Source: Actinomadura alba
Lineage (GTDB): Bacteria; Actinomycetota; Actinomycetes; Streptosporangiales; Streptosporangiaceae
Assembly: GCF_014323705.1 (NCBI RefSeq)
Contig: NZ_JABVEC010000002.1
Coordinates: 514,447-578,446 of the forward strand
Direction: 5' to 3'
Length of the DNA: 64,000 bases
Position numbers and translations under genes: made by a program. The notes under the pieces are model-generated. The model was not told the origin of the DNA and searched no databases. It worked only from the letters and a program-made list of their open reading frames with translations. Shown here piece by piece: positions 17,777-27,321 of this stretch. Position 1 is the stretch's first letter, and every line of letters begins with the position of its first letter.

Positions 17777-18660
17777 TCCTGTAGCCACAGCAGCGTGCCG
17801 AGCGGCAGCGCGGACGCCCACAGGATCCGGGCCGGCCCGGACAGGTCCGCGAACTGGCGGCGCAGCGGGATCCGCTCGCCCAGGCTGCACCGGCTGTACT
17901 GCACGGCGGCGCGCAGGAACATCGAGGGCGCGTGCCGGAACCACGCCAGGTCCTTGGTCAGCATCGCCGAGTAGTGCTGGAGCACCGGCCTGCGCATCTG
18001 CTCGGTCTTGCGGTGGCTCAGCCGGTCCGAGCCCGAGGTGTGGACCTGCACCAGCGGGTCGTCCACGTAACGGGTCAGGTACCGGCAGCCGATCTCGCGC
18101 CAGACCATGCCCTCGAACACGTAGTTCTGCCCGGTCGGCTCGGGGAACGGATGGGCCCGCAGAACATCGGCGCGCAGCAGCCCCGAGCGGTCGCCCGTGG
18201 CCCGGTGGATGTACACGGCGTCGTGCCAGGAGCAGTCCACCGGTGCCGGGCCGGGGAAGTCGTCGCCGATTCTGCGCCCGTCGTCGTCGACGCAGCGTCC
18301 GACCACGCCGAAGAAGCCGTCCCGCCGGGTGGAGGGGATCTCGTTCCAGCGGGCGAGGAGCCGGGCCATCCCGCCCGGCACCAGTTCGTCGTCGGAGTCG
18401 ACGAGCGCCACCAGTTCTCCCCGCGCGAGGGGGACGCCCCGGTTGACGGCCGTGTGCTTGCCCCGGTTCGGCTGGCTGACGTGCCGGATCGGGAACGGCG
18501 CGCTGCTGGTCAGGTCGGCCATCAGCTCGGGTGTCTCGTCGGTGGAGCCGTCGTCGACGACCACCCACTCCACGTCGATGCCCTGAGCGGCGATGCTGGC
18601 GTACAGGGTGGGCAGGGTGGCGGCGCGGTTGTAGGTGGCGGTGACTATCGATATGAGCAT
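17746..18660 (-). CDS. Glycosyltransferase family 2
   Basis: GT-A fold glycosyltransferase of 304 residues. It begins with MLISIVTATYNRAATL, has the nucleotide-binding VVVDDGSTDETPEL and the metal-binding DxD equivalent in LVDSDDELVPGG. The ATG at 18660 opens directly into the first beta strand and is preferred over upstream in-frame codons, which would add a low-complexity arginine-rich leader. It is third in a minus-strand operon after the Wzy-like protein and the class I methyltransferase. Confidence 0.87.
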   Translation of the reverse strand: MLISIVTATYNRAATLPTLYASIAAQGIDVEWVVVDDGSTDETPELMADLTSSAPFPIRHVSQPNRGKHTAVNRGVPLARGELVALVDSDDELVPGGMARLLARWNEIPSTRRDGFFGVVGRCVDDDGRRIGDDFPGPAPVDCSWHDAVYIHRATGDRSGLLRADVLRAHPFPEPTGQNYVFEGMVWREIGCRYLTRYVDDPLVQVHTSGSDRLSHRKTEQMRRPVLQHYSAMLTKDLAWFRHAPSMFLRAAVQYSRCSLGERIPLRRQFADLSGPARILWASALPLGTLLWLQDQRSSPARSR

Positions 18661-18703
18661 GGTCGGTCGCTCTCTGTCGTCGGTGGCCGGTGGTGGGGCG
18701 CCG

Positions 18704-19549
18704 TCACACGGAGGCCTTCGGCCCGGTCTTCTCGAAGACGTACTCGTTGCACCCGAGCCCGCCCGCGCAGGTCTTGAGATGGCGCAGCTCGAAGCCCCGG
18801 TCACGCAGGAAGGCGAACACCTGCTCGGGCTTGGCCACCTCGAAGGGGTATCCGCCGACCCAGTCGACGAGGTCGTGCCGGGCCGACATCCCGCGGGCCC
18901 GCGGCCCCGCGGCCGGGCGGTGGGGGCCCTGCCGGACCAGCCGGACCGCCCTCCGCAGCGGTACGTGGCGGCCGAGGTAGGCCGCGCTCGCGGCCACGAG
19001 CGCGCGGCGCATCAGCGGGCCGGATCTGTTGTAGCGCCGCTTGACCCGCCGCCACAGCCGGCTCTCGATCCCCTGGTCGTTGTAGATGGAGATGTACAGC
19101 AGGCAGCCCGGGCCGACGAGGCCTGCGACGGCCTCCACCGCGGCCCACAGGTCGCCGGTGTGGTGCAGGACGCCCCAGGAGTAGACGATGTCGAACCGGC
19201 CGAGCGCCGAGACGGTCCGCTCGTCGAGGATGGAGCCCTCGGTGATCGTCCAGTCGCTGCCGGGGGCGAACCGCTCGCGCAGCTCCACCGTCGCCGCGAC
19301 CGACTCGGGGTCGAAGTCGAAGGACCGGACCCGGGCCCCGAGCCGGTGCGCGGCCAGCGAGAAGAGCCCGCTTCCGCAGCCGACGTCGAGGAACGTGCGG
19401 CCGGACAGGTCGCGGGTGCCGAGCGAGGTGACGAGCGAGTCGACGGCGGTCGCGATGCGGGGTTCGTCGACCAGCTCGATGAATCGCAGCCAGTTGCTGC
19501 CGAACGCGAACCGGTCGCCCGCGCGGATCTCGGTCGGGCTGTCAACCAT
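18704..19549 (-). CDS. Class I SAM-dependent methyltransferase
   Basis: Methyltransferase of 281 residues with motif I FLDVGCGSGLFSLAAHRLGA, an acidic residue at the end of strand two (SFDFDPESV) and the post-motif YSWGVLHHTGDLW characteristic of the Methyltransf_11/UbiG-like group. The N-terminal RFAFGSNWLRFIEL is shared with methyltransferases of polysaccharide and LPS loci. Overlaps the upstream Wzy-like gene by 8 bp. It probably methylates a sugar or the growing glycan end. Confidence 0.83.
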   Translation of the reverse strand: MVDSPTEIRAGDRFAFGSNWLRFIELVDEPRIATAVDSLVTSLGTRDLSGRTFLDVGCGSGLFSLAAHRLGARVRSFDFDPESVAATVELRERFAPGSDWTITEGSILDERTVSALGRFDIVYSWGVLHHTGDLWAAVEAVAGLVGPGCLLYISIYNDQGIESRLWRRVKRRYNRSGPLMRRALVAASAAYLGRHVPLRRAVRLVRQGPHRPAAGPRARGMSARHDLVDWVGGYPFEVAKPEQVFAFLRDRGFELRHLKTCAGGLGCNEYVFEKTGPKASV

Positions 19550-20936
19550 GGGCTTGGCCTTTCTGGTGAGGACGCCAGACGGGCCCGTCGCGCAGTCGAG
19601 CGGGCTCCTGGCATGGGTCCGGTGATGACGCGCCGGCCGGATGGCGGGCGGCGGCGAGCAGGCAGCCGAGGGACAGCCAGAACGGCATGCTGATCGTCGG
19701 GTTCGCCAGCAGGTTGGCGAAGAGCAGGTTCGTGGCGAAGGCGAGCGTGATGCCGAGCGGAAGGGACAGGTCCCCGGGCCGCCGTCCCCGGACCGCCAGC
19801 CACAGGATGACGAGGAAGACGACGAGGGTGGCCGCTCCCGACTCGGCCGCCAGGCGGAGGTAGTCGTTGTGCGTGCCGATCTCGAGGCCGAAGCGGGGTG
19901 AGCGCGCGGCGTAGGAGCTGAACGTCCCGTACCCGATCCCGTGGAAGGGGTGCTCGACGGCCGTCCGCAACGCGAACTCGGCCGCCTGCTGCCGGACCTC
20001 CCTGCTCCGGCTCAGATCCGCCGGCCCGCGGTCGCCGGCCGTGACCCTGCGGACCAGCTCGACGATCCCCGGGAGCATGACGGTGACGCCGGTGCCGACC
20101 GCTATCAACGCCTGGTGCCCGCGCGGACGCCCATGGACGAGGGTCACGGCGACGCCCACGGCGGCGGCGACGAACGCCGCCCGCGACTGGGTGCAGACCA
20201 TCGCCACCAGGCAGATCGTCCCGGGTACGAGCCACAGCGGATTGCGCGTGCGCCGGGTGAGCCCGACGGCCGCGACGAGCGGCATCGCGAGCAGCGCCGC
20301 GAGATAGTTCGGGTTGAGGCCGAGCCCTTCGAGCCGGCCGCCCATCTCCTCGCCGGCCGCGAGGGCGTACCCGGCTGCGAGGGCGCCCACCAGCGCGGTC
20401 ATCCGGGCGAGGTCGCGCGGACGAGGCGGGGCGGCGATGGCAGCGGCCGTCAGGGCGAGGCCCGCGAGGATTCCGGCGAGGTCATAGAAGACGATCATCA
20501 CCGGCAGCGGCCCGTCGAGGCACGGCACGAAGCTGACCAGCAGCAGGCAGCACATCAGCGCCGCCCACAGGTGCGGAGGCCGTACGGCGTGGACGCCCGC
20601 CACGATCCGGACCGCCGCGGACAGCGTCACCACGACGATGGCGAGGATGACGAAGGTGGCGTCGGCGACCACGGTGCCCACCACGCTCAGTGGGATCAGC
20701 AGCAGCGCCGTGGCCGTCGGCCGGCGGAGCGCGGCGGCCGCCAGGACGGCGGCGGCGAGCGCGAGGACGGTGAGCCGCTGCTGGCGGATCAGCAGGCAGG
20801 TGAGGACCAGTGAGCCCAGGACCGTCAGCGCCGGCGTGGTGCGCACCAACGTGCGCACCAGCGCCGACCGGACGGCCCCGTGCCGGATGAGCACGTGCCG
20901 GATGAGCGCGTGCCGGATGACCGCAGCGGTGGTCAC
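19542..20936 (-). CDS. O-antigen ligase/polymerase (Wzy-like) membrane protein
   Basis: Polytopic protein of 464 residues with about 11-12 helices and the RfaL/Wzy-type periplasmic loop containing HPFHGIGYGTFSSY and the HNDYLRLAAESG motif, which is conserved and functionally important in O-antigen ligase family proteins. It would polymerise the flipped repeat units. The start taken is GTG at 20936, without a clear ribosome site. The N-terminus includes three copies of IRH from a 15-bp DNA repeat, so a downstream start after the repeat is possible. First gene of the minus-strand operon. Confidence 0.84.
   Translation of the reverse strand: MTTAAVIRHALIRHVLIRHGAVRSALVRTLVRTTPALTVLGSLVLTCLLIRQQRLTVLALAAAVLAAAALRRPTATALLLIPLSVVGTVVADATFVILAIVVVTLSAAVRIVAGVHAVRPPHLWAALMCCLLLVSFVPCLDGPLPVMIVFYDLAGILAGLALTAAAIAAPPRPRDLARMTALVGALAAGYALAAGEEMGGRLEGLGLNPNYLAALLAMPLVAAVGLTRRTRNPLWLVPGTICLVAMVCTQSRAAFVAAAVGVAVTLVHGRPRGHQALIAVGTGVTVMLPGIVELVRRVTAGDRGPADLSRSREVRQQAAEFALRTAVEHPFHGIGYGTFSSYAARSPRFGLEIGTHNDYLRLAAESGAATLVVFLVILWLAVRGRRPGDLSLPLGITLAFATNLLFANLLANPTISMPFWLSLGCLLAAARHPAGASSPDPCQEPARLRDGPVWRPHQKGQAHG
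20880..20924 (-). repeat. Tandem repeat 3 x 15 bp at the 5' end of the Wzy-like gene
   Basis: Three units of GTGCCGGATGAGCAC type (plus-strand reading) encode repeated (A/V)LIRH residues near the start of the membrane protein. Copy-number change would alter the distance from start codon to first helix without shifting frame. Confidence 0.8.
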
Positions 20937-21077
20937 CGCTGCGCCCGGCAGTCGTGTCCGCGGCGCCGTCGAATCGGTGGCGGCAACGACCGTTGGTCCA
21001 TCACGTCACTCGGCGTCCTTAGGTCGGATGGCCAGATGACCAAGGTTTTGATCAACGATCACATACCCACTGTCACG

Positions 21078-21098
21078 GACTAGATACTACGGGTAGTC
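21078..21098. promoter_or_regulatory. Palindrome in the divergent promoter region
   Basis: GACTA and TAGTC arms (21078-21082 and 21094-21098) flank a nested ACTAC-GG-GTAGT hairpin sequence, 40 bp before the epimerase start and about 140 bp from the divergent Wzy-like gene. It is a possible operator; no regulator is identified. Confidence 0.3.
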
Positions 21099-21137
21099 AA
21101 TACTCGCAACGACCATCCGGGATCTTGGGAGCGTGTC

Positions 21138-22135
<998 letters not shown>

Positions 22136-22139
<4 letters not shown>

Positions 22140-23203
22140 CCGGCATGCTGGCCCCGATGGCGGGTGCCGCCGTCGGGGCCCTGGTGCTCGCCGACGTGCT
22201 CAGCGGTGTGCTCCGGCGGCTCGCGCTGCGGCGTGGTCTCACGGATCGTCCCGGCGTGCGCAAGGCCCACACCCGGCCGATGCCCTACCTCGGCGGGGTC
22301 GCGATCACCCTGGGCACGCTGATCCCCGTGGTCGTGCTGGTGCCGCGCTGGGACGTGCGCCTCGCGGTCCTGGTCGTCGCGAGCGTCGCCGTCGCGGTGC
22401 TCGGCCTCGTCGACGACCTCAGGTGCCTGAGCCCCGTCGCGCGGCTCGTCGTCGAGGGGCTGGCCGCCACCGCGGTGGTCCTGATCGGGGGCCGCATCGC
22501 GGCGTTCGGGAACTGGCTCGACCTGATCGTGACCATGCTGTGGATCGTGGTCATCACGAACTCGTTCAACCTGCTCGACAACATGGACGGCGCCGCCGCC
22601 ACCGTGGCCACCGTGGTCGCGGGTTTCCTGGCGTGGGCGGCGTTCCTGAGCGGGCAGACCGGCCTGGTGCTGCTCCTGCTCGCGCTCTCCGCCGGGTGCC
22701 TGGGCTTCCTCATCCACAACTGGACGCCGGCGCGCCTGTTCATGGGCGACGCGGGTTCGCTGTTCATCGGCTTCGTCATCTCCGCGGCCGCCGTCCTCGT
22801 CGACCTGCCCGGCGGGCCCATGTCCAGGATCGCGGAGATGCTCCTTGTCACTTTTGTCGCCACGGTCGACACCTGCCTCGTCCTGGTCTCCCGGAGCCGG
22901 GCCGGCCGCCCGCTGCTTCTCGGCGGCACCGACCACATCTCGCACCGGCTTCGGCGGCTCGGGATGAGCATCCGGCAGGTGACGTTCACCCTCTTCGCCG
23001 CGACGCTCGTACCTTGCCTGTGCGGTGTGCTGGTCGCCGAACAGCGGCTCCCGGGCTTCGCGGTGGTCGCCGGCGTCACCGCGATCGCGGTCTTGGTGAT
23101 CTCGGTGCTGCTGAGGGTCCCGGTCTATCCGGCCGAAGGACGGCGTACGGACGCTCCCGCCCCGCCCATCTCGACGCGGGCGCTGTCCACCGACCGGTCC
23201 TGA
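22136..23203 (+). CDS. WecA/MraY-like polyprenyl-phosphate sugar-1-phosphate transferase
   Basis: Membrane enzyme of 355 residues with about 10-11 helices from the MraY/WecA (PNPT) family, which transfers a UDP-HexNAc phosphate to undecaprenyl phosphate and so begins polymer synthesis. Signature blocks: RKAHTRPMPYLGGVAI, LGLVDDLR (DDxxD-type), NSFNLLDNMDG and RLFMGDAGSLFIGF. The GTG at 22136 overlaps the epimerase stop; ATG 22145 is an alternative. With no WbaP-type enzyme in sight, this is the best candidate for the initiating transferase of the locus. Confidence 0.86.
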
Positions 23204-23210
23204 CCCGGAT

Positions 23211-23247
23211 CCCGCGGCGGCACGGCCGCGGGTGACGGCGGCCGTGC
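23211..23247. terminator. Overlapping hairpins between convergent genes
   Basis: CCCGCGGC/GCCGCGGG (23211-23232) and GCACGGCCG/CGGCCGTGC (23220-23247) are perfect and mutually exclusive stems lying between the stops of the transferase and the convergent sugar dehydrogenase. Probably a bidirectional terminator. Confidence 0.6.
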
Positions 23248-23258
23248 AGCCGTCTGTC

Positions 23259-24518
23259 TCACAGGCGCTCGACGGTGGGACCGGCGCATCGGTTGCGGGT
23301 GTCGAAGATGTACCGGCTCGCGCGTTGCACCAGCTCGAAGTCGAAGACGTCGTGATCGGCGAGGACCACCACGGCGTCGGCGGCCCGGAGCTCCGAATCG
23401 TCCAGGGGGACGAGCGCCACCCCGGGTGGGACGTGCAGCGGTTCCACGTACGGATCCGCTGCCCGGACGTCCGCGCCGAGCTTCCGCAACGCGCTCACGA
23501 CCGCGATCGCCGGCGACTCGCGCAGGTCGCCGGTGTTCTTCTTGTAGGCCAGCCCGAGCAGGAGGATCCTGCTGCCGTTCACCGCCTTGGATCGCGCGTT
23601 CAGGCCCTCCGTCACCCGCCGGACCACGTGGTCGGGCATGTGGTCGTTGATGTCGTTGGCGAGCTCGACGAACCGGAAGTTGTGCCCGAGGGTCCGCTTG
23701 ACCTGCCAGGAGAGGTAGGACGGATCGACCGGCAGGCAGTGTCCGCCGACCCCCGGGCCCGGCGAGAACGGCAGGAACCCGAACGGCTTGGTCGAGGCGG
23801 CCTCGGTGGCCTCCCAGATGTCGATGCCGAGCTGGTCGGCGAAGATCGCTATCTCATTGATCAGCGCGATGTTGACGTGCCGGAAGGTGTTCTCGATGAG
23901 CTTGATGAGTTCGGCCACCTTGAGGGTCGACACGGCGATGGGCCGGTCGACGATCCGTCCGTAGAAGTCCTGGACGGCCGCGAGTGAGGCGGCGTCGAGA
24001 CCGGCCACGATTTTCGGGGTGTTCTGTAGGTTCCAGTGTGGATTGCCGGGATCGATCCGTTCCGGGCTGTACCCCACGTGGAAATCATCGGGAGCGCGCA
24101 GACCGCTGTGCTCTTCGAGCAACGGCAGGAGCAGTTCCTCCGTCGTACCGGGATAGGTGGTCGACTCGAGCACGACCAGGCAGCCGGGCCTGAGATGGTG
24201 CCCTATTGTGCGCGCGGCCTCCTCGACATGGCTCAGATCCGGGACCCCGTCCCGCAGCGGCGTCGGGACGGTGATCACGCAGATGTCGAAGCCGGCGGCG
24301 TCGGCGGGGTCGTACGTCGGCAGATAGCGGCCGGTCTCGAGCGCCGTCACGAGCCGGTCGTCATGGATGTCCTCCACATAGGAGTCGCCGGCGTCCAACC
24401 GCTTGACGCGCTGCTCATCGGAGTCGAGGCCGACCACGTGAAAGCCGCTGTCCAGCGCCCGGAGTGCGAGAGGCAACCCCACATATCCCTGACCGATCAC
24501 CACAAGTCGCCGTGCCAT
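23259..24518 (-). CDS. UDP-sugar 6-dehydrogenase (UDP-glucose/UDP-ManNAc type)
   Basis: Nucleotide-sugar dehydrogenase of 419 residues. The N-terminal NAD domain has VIGQGYVGLPLA, the central domain VAELIKLIENTFRHVNIALINE, the catalytic cysteine is in GPGVGGHCLPVDPSYL, and the C-terminal UDP-binding domain has LGLAYKKNTGDLRESPA. It oxidises a UDP-hexose to the uronate. The ATG at 24518 follows GGAGGGG with good spacing and gives the canonical start MARRLVVIGQG. The pattern is closest to WecC/VipA-like enzymes. The uronate product could be the amide acceptor for the AsnB-like enzyme. Confidence 0.89.
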   Translation of the reverse strand: MARRLVVIGQGYVGLPLALRALDSGFHVVGLDSDEQRVKRLDAGDSYVEDIHDDRLVTALETGRYLPTYDPADAAGFDICVITVPTPLRDGVPDLSHVEEAARTIGHHLRPGCLVVLESTTYPGTTEELLLPLLEEHSGLRAPDDFHVGYSPERIDPGNPHWNLQNTPKIVAGLDAASLAAVQDFYGRIVDRPIAVSTLKVAELIKLIENTFRHVNIALINEIAIFADQLGIDIWEATEAASTKPFGFLPFSPGPGVGGHCLPVDPSYLSWQVKRTLGHNFRFVELANDINDHMPDHVVRRVTEGLNARSKAVNGSRILLLGLAYKKNTGDLRESPAIAVVSALRKLGADVRAADPYVEPLHVPPGVALVPLDDSELRAADAVVVLADHDVFDFELVQRASRYIFDTRNRCAGPTVERL

Positions 24519-24819
24519 GAACCCCTCCGCAGTCGAATCGTCCGCAGTCAAAACTCGGCTGCTCCATAAGTAGCGCCAGAGTGATCATGGGGAAAAGGGT
24601 TGCATCGCTCAATTTTCGGCAAACTCGCCACTTCACGGTCGGCCGTTGTCAAGGCGCTTCGGCCGGTCAATGGATTTCCTGGCGCGTCGCCGTTCCAGGC
24701 GCCGCTGATCTGGGCATCTGTAGTTAATCTACCTTCGTAGAGCTCGCGTGCGGTGAGGCTTCACATGTCTATCGCGGCGATTATCGGCGATGCTGCTCTG
24801 ATGTCGGGAAGTGTATGAA
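24519..24819. other. Divergent promoter region of sugar dehydrogenase and tyrosine autokinase
   Basis: 301 bp with reduced GC. It holds a perfect TCTAC-CTTC-GTAGA hairpin (24728-24741) and AT-rich blocks such as GCTCAATTTTCGGCAAAC. Both flanking genes point outwards, so promoters for each must lie here. No ORF of coding quality. Confidence 0.5.
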
Positions 24820-26196
24820 ATGGAATTCATCAAATATCTTCGCCTACTCCGGAGACATTGGTTGCTCATTGCGGTTTCCGTGGTCCTGTCGGGGGGTGTG
24901 GCCATGGTCGTCACCATGCGCCAGACGCCTCAGTACCAGGCGTCGATCACGATGTTCGTGTCGGCGGCCGACCGCACCACGAACTCGTCCTCGGCCTACC
25001 AGGCCAGCCTGCTGTCACAGGAGCGCGTGAAGTCCTACGCCAACCTGCTGAAGAGCGAGCGGGTGGCCAGGAAGCTCGCGACGACACTGGGCGGCGGCCT
25101 GTCCGCCGCGGGCCTGCAGGCGAGGATCTCGGCCGAGGCCATCCCCGAGACGGTGCTGCTGCGGGCGATGGTGGTGGACGAGTCTCCCGAGCGGGCCAAG
25201 AGCATCGCCGACGCCCTCGGCGTCGAGTTCGGCGCGCTGGTCCAGGAACTCGAGCGCCCACCCGGCGACGCGCGCCCGCTCGTCAAGGTGACGGTGGTCG
25301 ACAACGCCCAGGTGCCGGCGTCGCCGGTGAGCCCCCAGCCGCTGCTCAACCTGATGCTGGGACTGCTCGTCGGCTTCGGCATCGGGGTCGGCGGCAGCCT
25401 GCTGCGCGAGGACGCCGACAGCTCGGTGAAGTCCGGCGGCGACCTGCGCCACATCACCGGGGGAGCCGTCCTCGGCACGATCGGCTACGACGGCGCGGTG
25501 TCCAAGCGCCCGCTGGTCGGCGACGGCGCCATGCACACCCCACGCGCGGAGGCGTTCCGCTTCCTCCGCGCCAACCTGCAGTTCGTCGACGTGGACGAGC
25601 CGGTGCGACTGGTCGTGGTCACGAGCGCGCTGCCCAAGGAGGGGCGCACTCTGACGACCTGCGACCTGGCGGTCGCCCTGGCCCAGGCGGGCCGGCGCGT
25701 CATCGTGATCGACGCGGATCTGCGCAAGCCCCGTGTCGCGCGCTATCTCGGCGTCGACGGCGCGGCCGGGCTCACCAGCGTTCTCGTGGGGCACGCCGCT
25801 CTCGACGACGCGCTCCAGCAGTGGCGGGACCTTCCGCTCCTCGTGCTGCCGAGCGGGCCGATACCGCCCAATCCCGGTGAGCTGCTCGGTTCACACCACA
25901 TGCACCAGCTGCTGGAGGAGGTCCGTGACCGGGCCGACCTCGTTCTGATCGACACGCCTCCGCTGCTGCCGGTCGCGGATGCCACGGTCCTCGCCCGCAA
26001 CTGCGACGGCGCCGTGATGATTGCCAGGCACGGCCGCACGCAGGCGGACGAGCTGCGCAGCGGGGTGGAGCGGCTCCGCGCGGCGGACGTGCGCCTGCTC
26101 GGCAGCGTGCTGAACATGGCTCCGGCCAAGAGCGGGCTGGGCTACGGCTATGCCGGCGAATTCGAGGGGTCGGCGAACGGCGTCAAGGCCCGCTGA
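24820..26196 (+). CDS. Polysaccharide co-polymerase / BY-type tyrosine autokinase (Wzz-CpsD fusion)
   Basis: 458-residue fusion. The N-terminal Wzz domain starts MEFIKYLRLLRRHW, with a membrane helix at about 13-32 and a second at about 180-200 next to the PVSPQPLLN proline motif. The cytoplasmic kinase domain begins near 255. Walker A' (VIVIDADLRKPR) and Walker B (LVLIDTPPLLPVADA) are intact. Walker A reads ALPKEGRTLTT, so the usual P-loop lysine is Arg276. The tail has only two tyrosines (GYGYAGEF). The family controls chain length and export by autophosphorylation cycles. ATG 24820 is preferred; GTG 24811 would add three residues. It lies divergent to the sugar dehydrogenase. Confidence 0.86.
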   Translation: MEFIKYLRLLRRHWLLIAVSVVLSGGVAMVVTMRQTPQYQASITMFVSAADRTTNSSSAYQASLLSQERVKSYANLLKSERVARKLATTLGGGLSAAGLQARISAEAIPETVLLRAMVVDESPERAKSIADALGVEFGALVQELERPPGDARPLVKVTVVDNAQVPASPVSPQPLLNLMLGLLVGFGIGVGGSLLREDADSSVKSGGDLRHITGGAVLGTIGYDGAVSKRPLVGDGAMHTPRAEAFRFLRANLQFVDVDEPVRLVVVTSALPKEGRTLTTCDLAVALAQAGRRVIVIDADLRKPRVARYLGVDGAAGLTSVLVGHAALDDALQQWRDLPLLVLPSGPIPPNPGELLGSHHMHQLLEEVRDRADLVLIDTPPLLPVADATVLARNCDGAVMIARHGRTQADELRSGVERLRAADVRLLGSVLNMAPAKSGLGYGYAGEFEGSANGVKAR

Positions 26197-26233
26197 CCAC
26201 CACCGGGGCGGCCGGTGCGGGTCACCGGCGGAT

Positions 26234-26270
26234 GAGCCGGGAGAGAACTCTCTGCTGAACCGGCTCCCGG
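26234..26270. terminator. Hairpin between convergent genes
   Basis: GAGCCGG/CCGGCTC arms (26234-26240 and 26260-26266) surround a nested AGAGA-AC-TCTCT stem. An alternative CCGGGAG/CTCCCGG pairing is also possible. It lies between the autokinase stop and the convergent crotonase stop. Confidence 0.55.
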
Positions 26271-26274
26271 GGGG

Positions 26275-27087
26275 TCAGCGACCGCGGAACACGGCCGGCC
26301 GCTTCTCCCTGAACGCGCGTGAGCCCTCCTTGGCGTCCTCGGAGCCGATGACGGGCCACCCGATCTCATCGGAGACCTTCAGAGCCTCGTCCTCGGGAAG
26401 ATGCGCCGTCGCGCGGTAGGTCCGCAGGATCGCCTGCACCGCGAGCGGCCCGCATGCGGCGATCTCGGCGGCGAGGGCGCGGGCCGCCGCCAGCGCCCCG
26501 CCGTCCGGCACGATCTTGTTGATGAGGCCCATGCGCAACGCCTCCTCTGGAGCCACGGACCGGCCGGTGAGCAGGATGTCCATCGCGAAGGCGTAGGGGA
26601 TCTGCCGTGGCAGCCGGATCGCGGAACCGCCCATCGGGAACAGCCCGCGTCTCGCCTCGTACAGGCCGAGCGTCGCGCCCGCGGCCACCACGCGCAGGTC
26701 GGTGCCGATCAGCAGCTCGGTGCCACCGGCGACGGCGTACCCCTCGATCGCCGCGATCAGCGGTTTGGTGGGCGGCTCGTCCCGCAGCAGGGCCTTCCAG
26801 TGGTAGTCCGGGATCTCGGCGGCGCGCCGGCGCACGCGCTCGTCCTCGGACGGGGTCCCCATGGCCTTCAGGTCGGCGCCGGCGCAGAAGTGGCCGTCGG
26901 CTCCGGTCAGGATGCCCACCCGTACGTCCGGCTCCGCGGAGATGTACGCCCAGGCCTCGGCCAGCCCGACGAGCATGTCCTGGCTCAGCGCGTTGCGGGC
27001 GGCGGGCCGGTCCATCGTCACGGTGACCACGTGGCCGTCCCGCTCGACGACGCAGTGCGGAGTGCTGATGGGCAGCCGTTCGGTCAT
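26275..27087 (-). CDS. Enoyl-CoA hydratase/isomerase (crotonase family)
   Basis: Crotonase-fold protein of 270 residues. The oxyanion-hole motif GHFCAGADLKAM and the CoA-binding GYAVAGGTELLIGTDLRV are present. Both glutamates used by hydratases are retained (in GGTELL and in LGLYEARRGL), so hydration of a trans-2-enoyl-CoA is likely rather than a decarboxylase or hydrolase role. Divergent from an acyl-CoA ligase across a region with two matching operator-like sites, so the pair is probably co-regulated. Confidence 0.87.
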   Translation of the reverse strand: MTERLPISTPHCVVERDGHVVTVTMDRPAARNALSQDMLVGLAEAWAYISAEPDVRVGILTGADGHFCAGADLKAMGTPSEDERVRRRAAEIPDYHWKALLRDEPPTKPLIAAIEGYAVAGGTELLIGTDLRVVAAGATLGLYEARRGLFPMGGSAIRLPRQIPYAFAMDILLTGRSVAPEEALRMGLINKIVPDGGALAAARALAAEIAACGPLAVQAILRTYRATAHLPEDEALKVSDEIGWPVIGSEDAKEGSRAFREKRPAVFRGR

Positions 27088-27169
27088 GCCGTGCCTCCCT
27101 CTCCGGCCCCGATCCCGCGATGGGCCTCGATCGGGCGTGTTCGATCGGGCGGGCTCGATCCGGGACCAT

Positions 27170-27188
27170 AAAACGAGAACCGATTCTA
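27170..27188. promoter_or_regulatory. Operator-like site 1 (KstR-like half match)
   Basis: AAAACGAGAACCGATTCTA contains an imperfect AGAAC-N2-ATTCT palindrome, one base from the KstR core AACnnGTT. The first 11 bases recur exactly 55 bp downstream. It lies between divergent crotonase and ligase genes. Confidence 0.45.
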
Positions 27189-27224
27189 GTAAGAAGGTGT
27201 CCTGCTGGACAGGCCTTGCCCGGC

Positions 27225-27243
27225 AAAACGAGAACGTGATCTA
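27225..27243. promoter_or_regulatory. Operator-like site 2 (repeat of site 1)
   Basis: AAAACGAGAACGTGATCTA repeats the AAAACGAGAAC block of site 1 and again resembles an AGAAC-N2-GTTCT palindrome with one core mismatch. The spacing of 55 bp is close to five helical turns, which would let two repressor dimers bind the same DNA face. Confidence 0.45.
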
Positions 27244-27321
27244 CTGCGGGTCCGGAGTCATTTCTCCGGGTGACGGGGCAGACCGGCACGCTGACACCGT
27301 ACGACTGCCGAGGGAGAACCG

